From assembly GCA_014706295.1 (NCBI GenBank), contig JACSVZ010000001.1, forward strand, positions 81,218,237 through 81,282,236: a stretch of 64,000 nucleotides of DNA. Direction: 5' to 3'. A model generated the notes under the pieces. That model saw nothing but the letters and a program-made list of their open reading frames with translations. It made no database searches and had not been told where the DNA came from. Below, piece by piece: positions 61,431 through 64,000 of this stretch. How positions within the stretch are numbered: position 1 is the stretch's first letter; each line of letters begins with the position of its first letter. Made by a program: the position numbers and the translations under genes. The DNA comes from Lycocorax pyrrhopterus obiensis. Lineage: Eukaryota; Chordata; Aves; Passeriformes; Paradisaeidae.

Positions 61431-61436
61431 ACGGGA
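61431..61436. other. Target-site duplication, left copy
   Basis: 'acggga' directly left of the LTR; the right copy at 61963-61968 is 'aaggga' (5 of 6 identical). Six bases is the usual duplication length for ERVK-type integration. Confidence 0.55.
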
Positions 61437-61485
61437 TGAAAGAAACTTATCCAACACCAATTTGGTATGAATAATTAGACACTTC

Positions 61486-61491
61486 TTTATT
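61486..61491 (-). promoter_or_regulatory. LTR polyadenylation signal
   Basis: 'tttatt' on +, AATAAA on the minus strand, placed between R start and U5 of the ERVK-like LTR. It could end minus-strand transcripts if still used. Confidence 0.55.
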
Positions 61492-61558
61492 GGGGGTGCT
61501 GGGGACACAGGGGAGAGCTCCTCTGAAACGTGTCCCACTCAACAAACAAAACCCACCC

Positions 61559-61568
61559 CTTTCATATA
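61559..61568 (-). promoter_or_regulatory. LTR TATA box
   Basis: Complement of 'ctttcatata', giving TATATGAAAG on the minus strand, about 75 bp before the AATAAA signal as expected for an LTR promoter. Activity is unknown. Confidence 0.5.
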
Positions 61569-61968
61569 CTTTTTCTGCTAAATCATTGTTACATAAGTTC
61601 TTTTACATACTATGCGTACTATGCCCACTCTTAAATTTAACCTTTACAATGACTGGTTCCAATAGTTAATAACTTCATCAATATTCGTATCCTAAAACAA
61701 TCATTGGCTATTTCTACTGAGGTCTACTCATTGGAATCCTTGATATTTAAATCAAGATGGGAAGGATAGCGTAATTGGTGAGCGTGATCGTCTCCACAGT
61801 TTCTTGACCGAAACATAAGTCAAGTAACTTCTTGGTGAGGTTTCTATGGTTACACAGCACTCCTGATATTTCTATACCTTATACTTCACAATTTTCTACT
61901 TAGAATCATAGCTAACCCTTTAATATGATTTAACTGATTATTTGATCAAAATATTCATAACAAAGGGA

Positions 61969-64000
61969 TTAGGAAAATCATGGTGAATCCATTAATCCAG
62001 GGGAAGGTTTTTCCTCTATGTTTTTATTACTTTTGGTATCAAAAGAAAGCCTTCACCAGAAGATTAAAGTGTTAGTTTAATGACATAAGAAGGGACTCCT
62101 CCTGGAAAATAAAATTTGATAAGGAACTCATGCTCTAACAAGTCTGTGAGATGCTGACAACAGTGTTGCTTAAGGCACTTCTATAAACCATGTGCTGCTC
62201 ATGGCAGACATACTATTAGAGGACAAAGTTCTCACTTGCCTGATGAACTGGACTAAAAGTCTATCTAAAAAGACAGGCTTCTAAGACTTTACATTAAAAG
62301 TTAACTGCAATTTTCCACTCCTCGAGCCCACATGGAAAAAGAAAAGCAGGACAAGACAAGATTTAGGATTTATTCCTTGCGCCCAGAGGTTGTCCCTAAA
62401 TGTAATGCTTTCAGAGGTCTGCTCAAGAGGCATATTGGGAAGCCTGACTTGGAGCCATTCATGGAAGCCCTGCACAAGCAGTGAGTTACCACAGCCTTTT
62501 TCTATAAAAAATTACTAATGAGGATGAAGTTTCTACTGTGAGGGACCCACAGGGCCTCTCCCTTGGCCCAAGTGAAGCAGCTTATCTGCTCTTTCCTGTT
62601 GAGGATTCCTTTATCAAGGAGTCTCAGGGTTGGAAGTTCACCTGTGCAGTTGACAGACTGTTCTTTCTTAGTTCTTCGTGCATATGCCATGCCCTGAGGC
62701 TGTAGCAAAGATCTGTAGTCCTTACACAGGACAGGCAGCACAAGCAGCACAGGCAGGAGTACTTAGCATTTGGCTCTTCACCTTGGCTTAGTTTCTTCTG
62801 CTGGCCGAGATGGATCACTAAGTGCCTGTGATCCATCCATATCCTGCTTAGGACCTTTCAGCCTGTGCATACTTGGTGGTCCTTCATGCCTATACTTCTG
62901 TTTTGCTTTTGTGATGAGCCTTGGAAATGCATTTGGGCAACACACAAAGCCAGCTTTCTGTTGTGACATGAATGAGGATTTGACTGTTCATTGTATGAAA
63001 ATTGCATCCATAGCATAAAGTCCAAGCTGGCAGGACAGACCACAGACAATGTGTTAAAAGTGATATATTTTTCTGCTTCAAGGTGGAGGGAACGAATTTC
63101 TCATTATTTCAGGTTCCCCCAAGAAATAGGAAAGACAAATGTCATTTACAGTAATAATAGGAATTTAATACAGGAGTAAACAAAATGCTTGTTTTTTTCT
63201 TCAAGGAGTCATTTCATCCTGGCAGAGGCACTAAACTGGTATTCTTGGAGATCTTTTGCTTGTCTATCATAAACAGCATTAATCTATGTATGTCTGTGTC
63301 TTCTTATCTGCTGCAAGCACCCCATGGGTTATGCACTTGAATATAGGGTTGCATCTTGAACCAAATGCCTGGCTATTATGGATGCCTCTGGAGAGAGAGT
63401 TCTCCATTAAGAAGTGTCACTGCAGTACATTTATTTTTCTTTGCACCATGTTATTTAATAGACCTTTAGCAATTGTAACTGCCCAATGCAGATTTACCGT
63501 TTGACTGGCCATGATCTGGTGGTAACTAAGTGGTGATGACTAAGTGTCCATTTCCAAGGAAAATGCCCACATTCATTCCAAGAAACCTGAGCTTGTTGTT
63601 CTGAAAACGGCACAGATAAAGACATTTTGGTTCCTGAAACATTTTGCTCCTTTCCCTGCGATGGCCCCTTAGATACCCTCCAGTAACTTCTCATTCTCAC
63701 AAGGGTGATTATCAGTGTACAAACAGGAGTTACATTTTGTGCAGTTTACTGTGAATATAAGGCATAGTGTTCTTTTTCTCTGAGACCTGATAGCTATGGC
63801 AGTTCAGGGTACCAACAAATGCTATGGGAATTTTTAATCTCCTTATTTGTATATATGTGTGATATTGAAGTTAATCACAGCATTATCTTCATTTATTCCA
63901 TCTTGGATTTACTTCCAGGGCACTTTCCAGCAGACAGGGAAGACCTTGGTAATGAACTGCTATTGCCACCCCCAGGGCAATAGCCTGGAAACCTACTCAA
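61969..64000. other. Anonymous DNA, no gene seen
   Basis: The last 2 kb hold no recognised repeat, exon or RNA gene. Overlapping minus-strand frames of 60-80 codons at 62.3-63.1 kb match nothing known. Confidence 0.55.

Larger units (their letters stand above)
56376..61436. other. Anonymous DNA, no gene seen
   Basis: About 5 kb, AT-rich to about 59.9 kb then GC-richer. It holds the T-rich tract at 58476-58521 and an unexplained patch of longer minus-strand frames at 60.06-61.25 kb (see findings). No recognised repeat family or exon. Confidence 0.5.
61437..61962 (-). mobile_element. ERVK-like solo LTR, minus strand
   Basis: Read on the minus strand, this 526-bp block has LTR order: start TGTTATGAAT, a CCAAT box, a TATA box ('tatatgaaag', complement of + 61559-61568), the polyadenylation signal AATAAA (complement of + 61486-61491) about 75 bp downstream, a GT-rich stretch, and a CA end. 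R therefore lies at roughly 61470-61535. It is flanked by 6-bp near-identical repeats. The terminal inverted repeat is limited to TG...CA. No primer-binding site or viral gene adjoins it, so it is a solo LTR. The assignment to ERVK rests on duplication length and layout. Confidence 0.68.

Overview
The window reads as nuclear DNA of a bird, most probably a passerine. Recognisable CR1 LINE copies recur on both strands (15 pieces plus one much older one), avian ERVL-type and ERVK-type long terminal repeats are present, and at about 15.9-16.06 kb there is a CR1-tailed element with an isoleucine-tRNA-like head. That architecture matches the passerine SINE TguSINE1. The assignment rests on my recognition of these families, not on a database search.

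No protein-coding gene, exon, tRNA, rRNA or CRISPR array could be supported. The longest stop-free frames (about 110-170 codons) lie in CR1 copies, an ERVL gag remnant or anonymous DNA. The window is therefore intergenic or intronic, shaped by retrotransposition and simple-repeat growth.

Layout: 0-9 kb is mostly anonymous, with an A/C-rich tract (0.14 kb), a CR1 tail (0.87), a pure A/T array (1.26-1.37), a long G/T-only tract (4.62-4.85) and a + strand CR1 (5.96-6.48). At 9.09-11.5 kb is the longest CR1, on the minus strand, with a second CR1 tail nested in it. 15.18-15.41 kb is a (CTTT)n microsatellite, followed by the SINE (15.92-16.06). CR1 copies lie at 18.4, 23.8, 26.6, 29.1 and 32.2 kb, and ERVL-type LTRs at 22.26-22.82 and about 29.4-29.62. 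At 34.53-35.52 kb is a 989-bp solo LTR with a CpG-rich 3' half and near-perfect 5-bp target duplications.

At 38.8-41 kb an ERVL-like provirus remnant has an LTR end, primer-binding-site region, leader and decayed gag, with no recognisable pol, env or 3' LTR. 44.76-45.2 kb is an old, diverged CR1; 45.56-46.7 kb a minus-strand CR1 with a large internal deletion; 47.44-48.01 kb two successive CR1 tails; 51.7 kb a very short CR1 tail; 52.1-52.4 kb an LTR scrap and a G/T tract; 55.3-56.4 kb a diverged minus-strand CR1. At 61.44-61.96 kb an ERVK-like solo LTR on the minus strand keeps a TATA box, polyadenylation signal and 6-bp target duplications. The remainder is unique-looking AT-rich DNA.

There are no gene partnerships to describe. 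The history is one of several retroelement families landing over different periods. I found no convincing new biological system. The best leads are the CpG-rich solo LTR, the SINE, the nested and deleted CR1 copies, the strand-asymmetric G/T tracts and two unexplained patches (41.3-41.5 and 60.0-61.25 kb).
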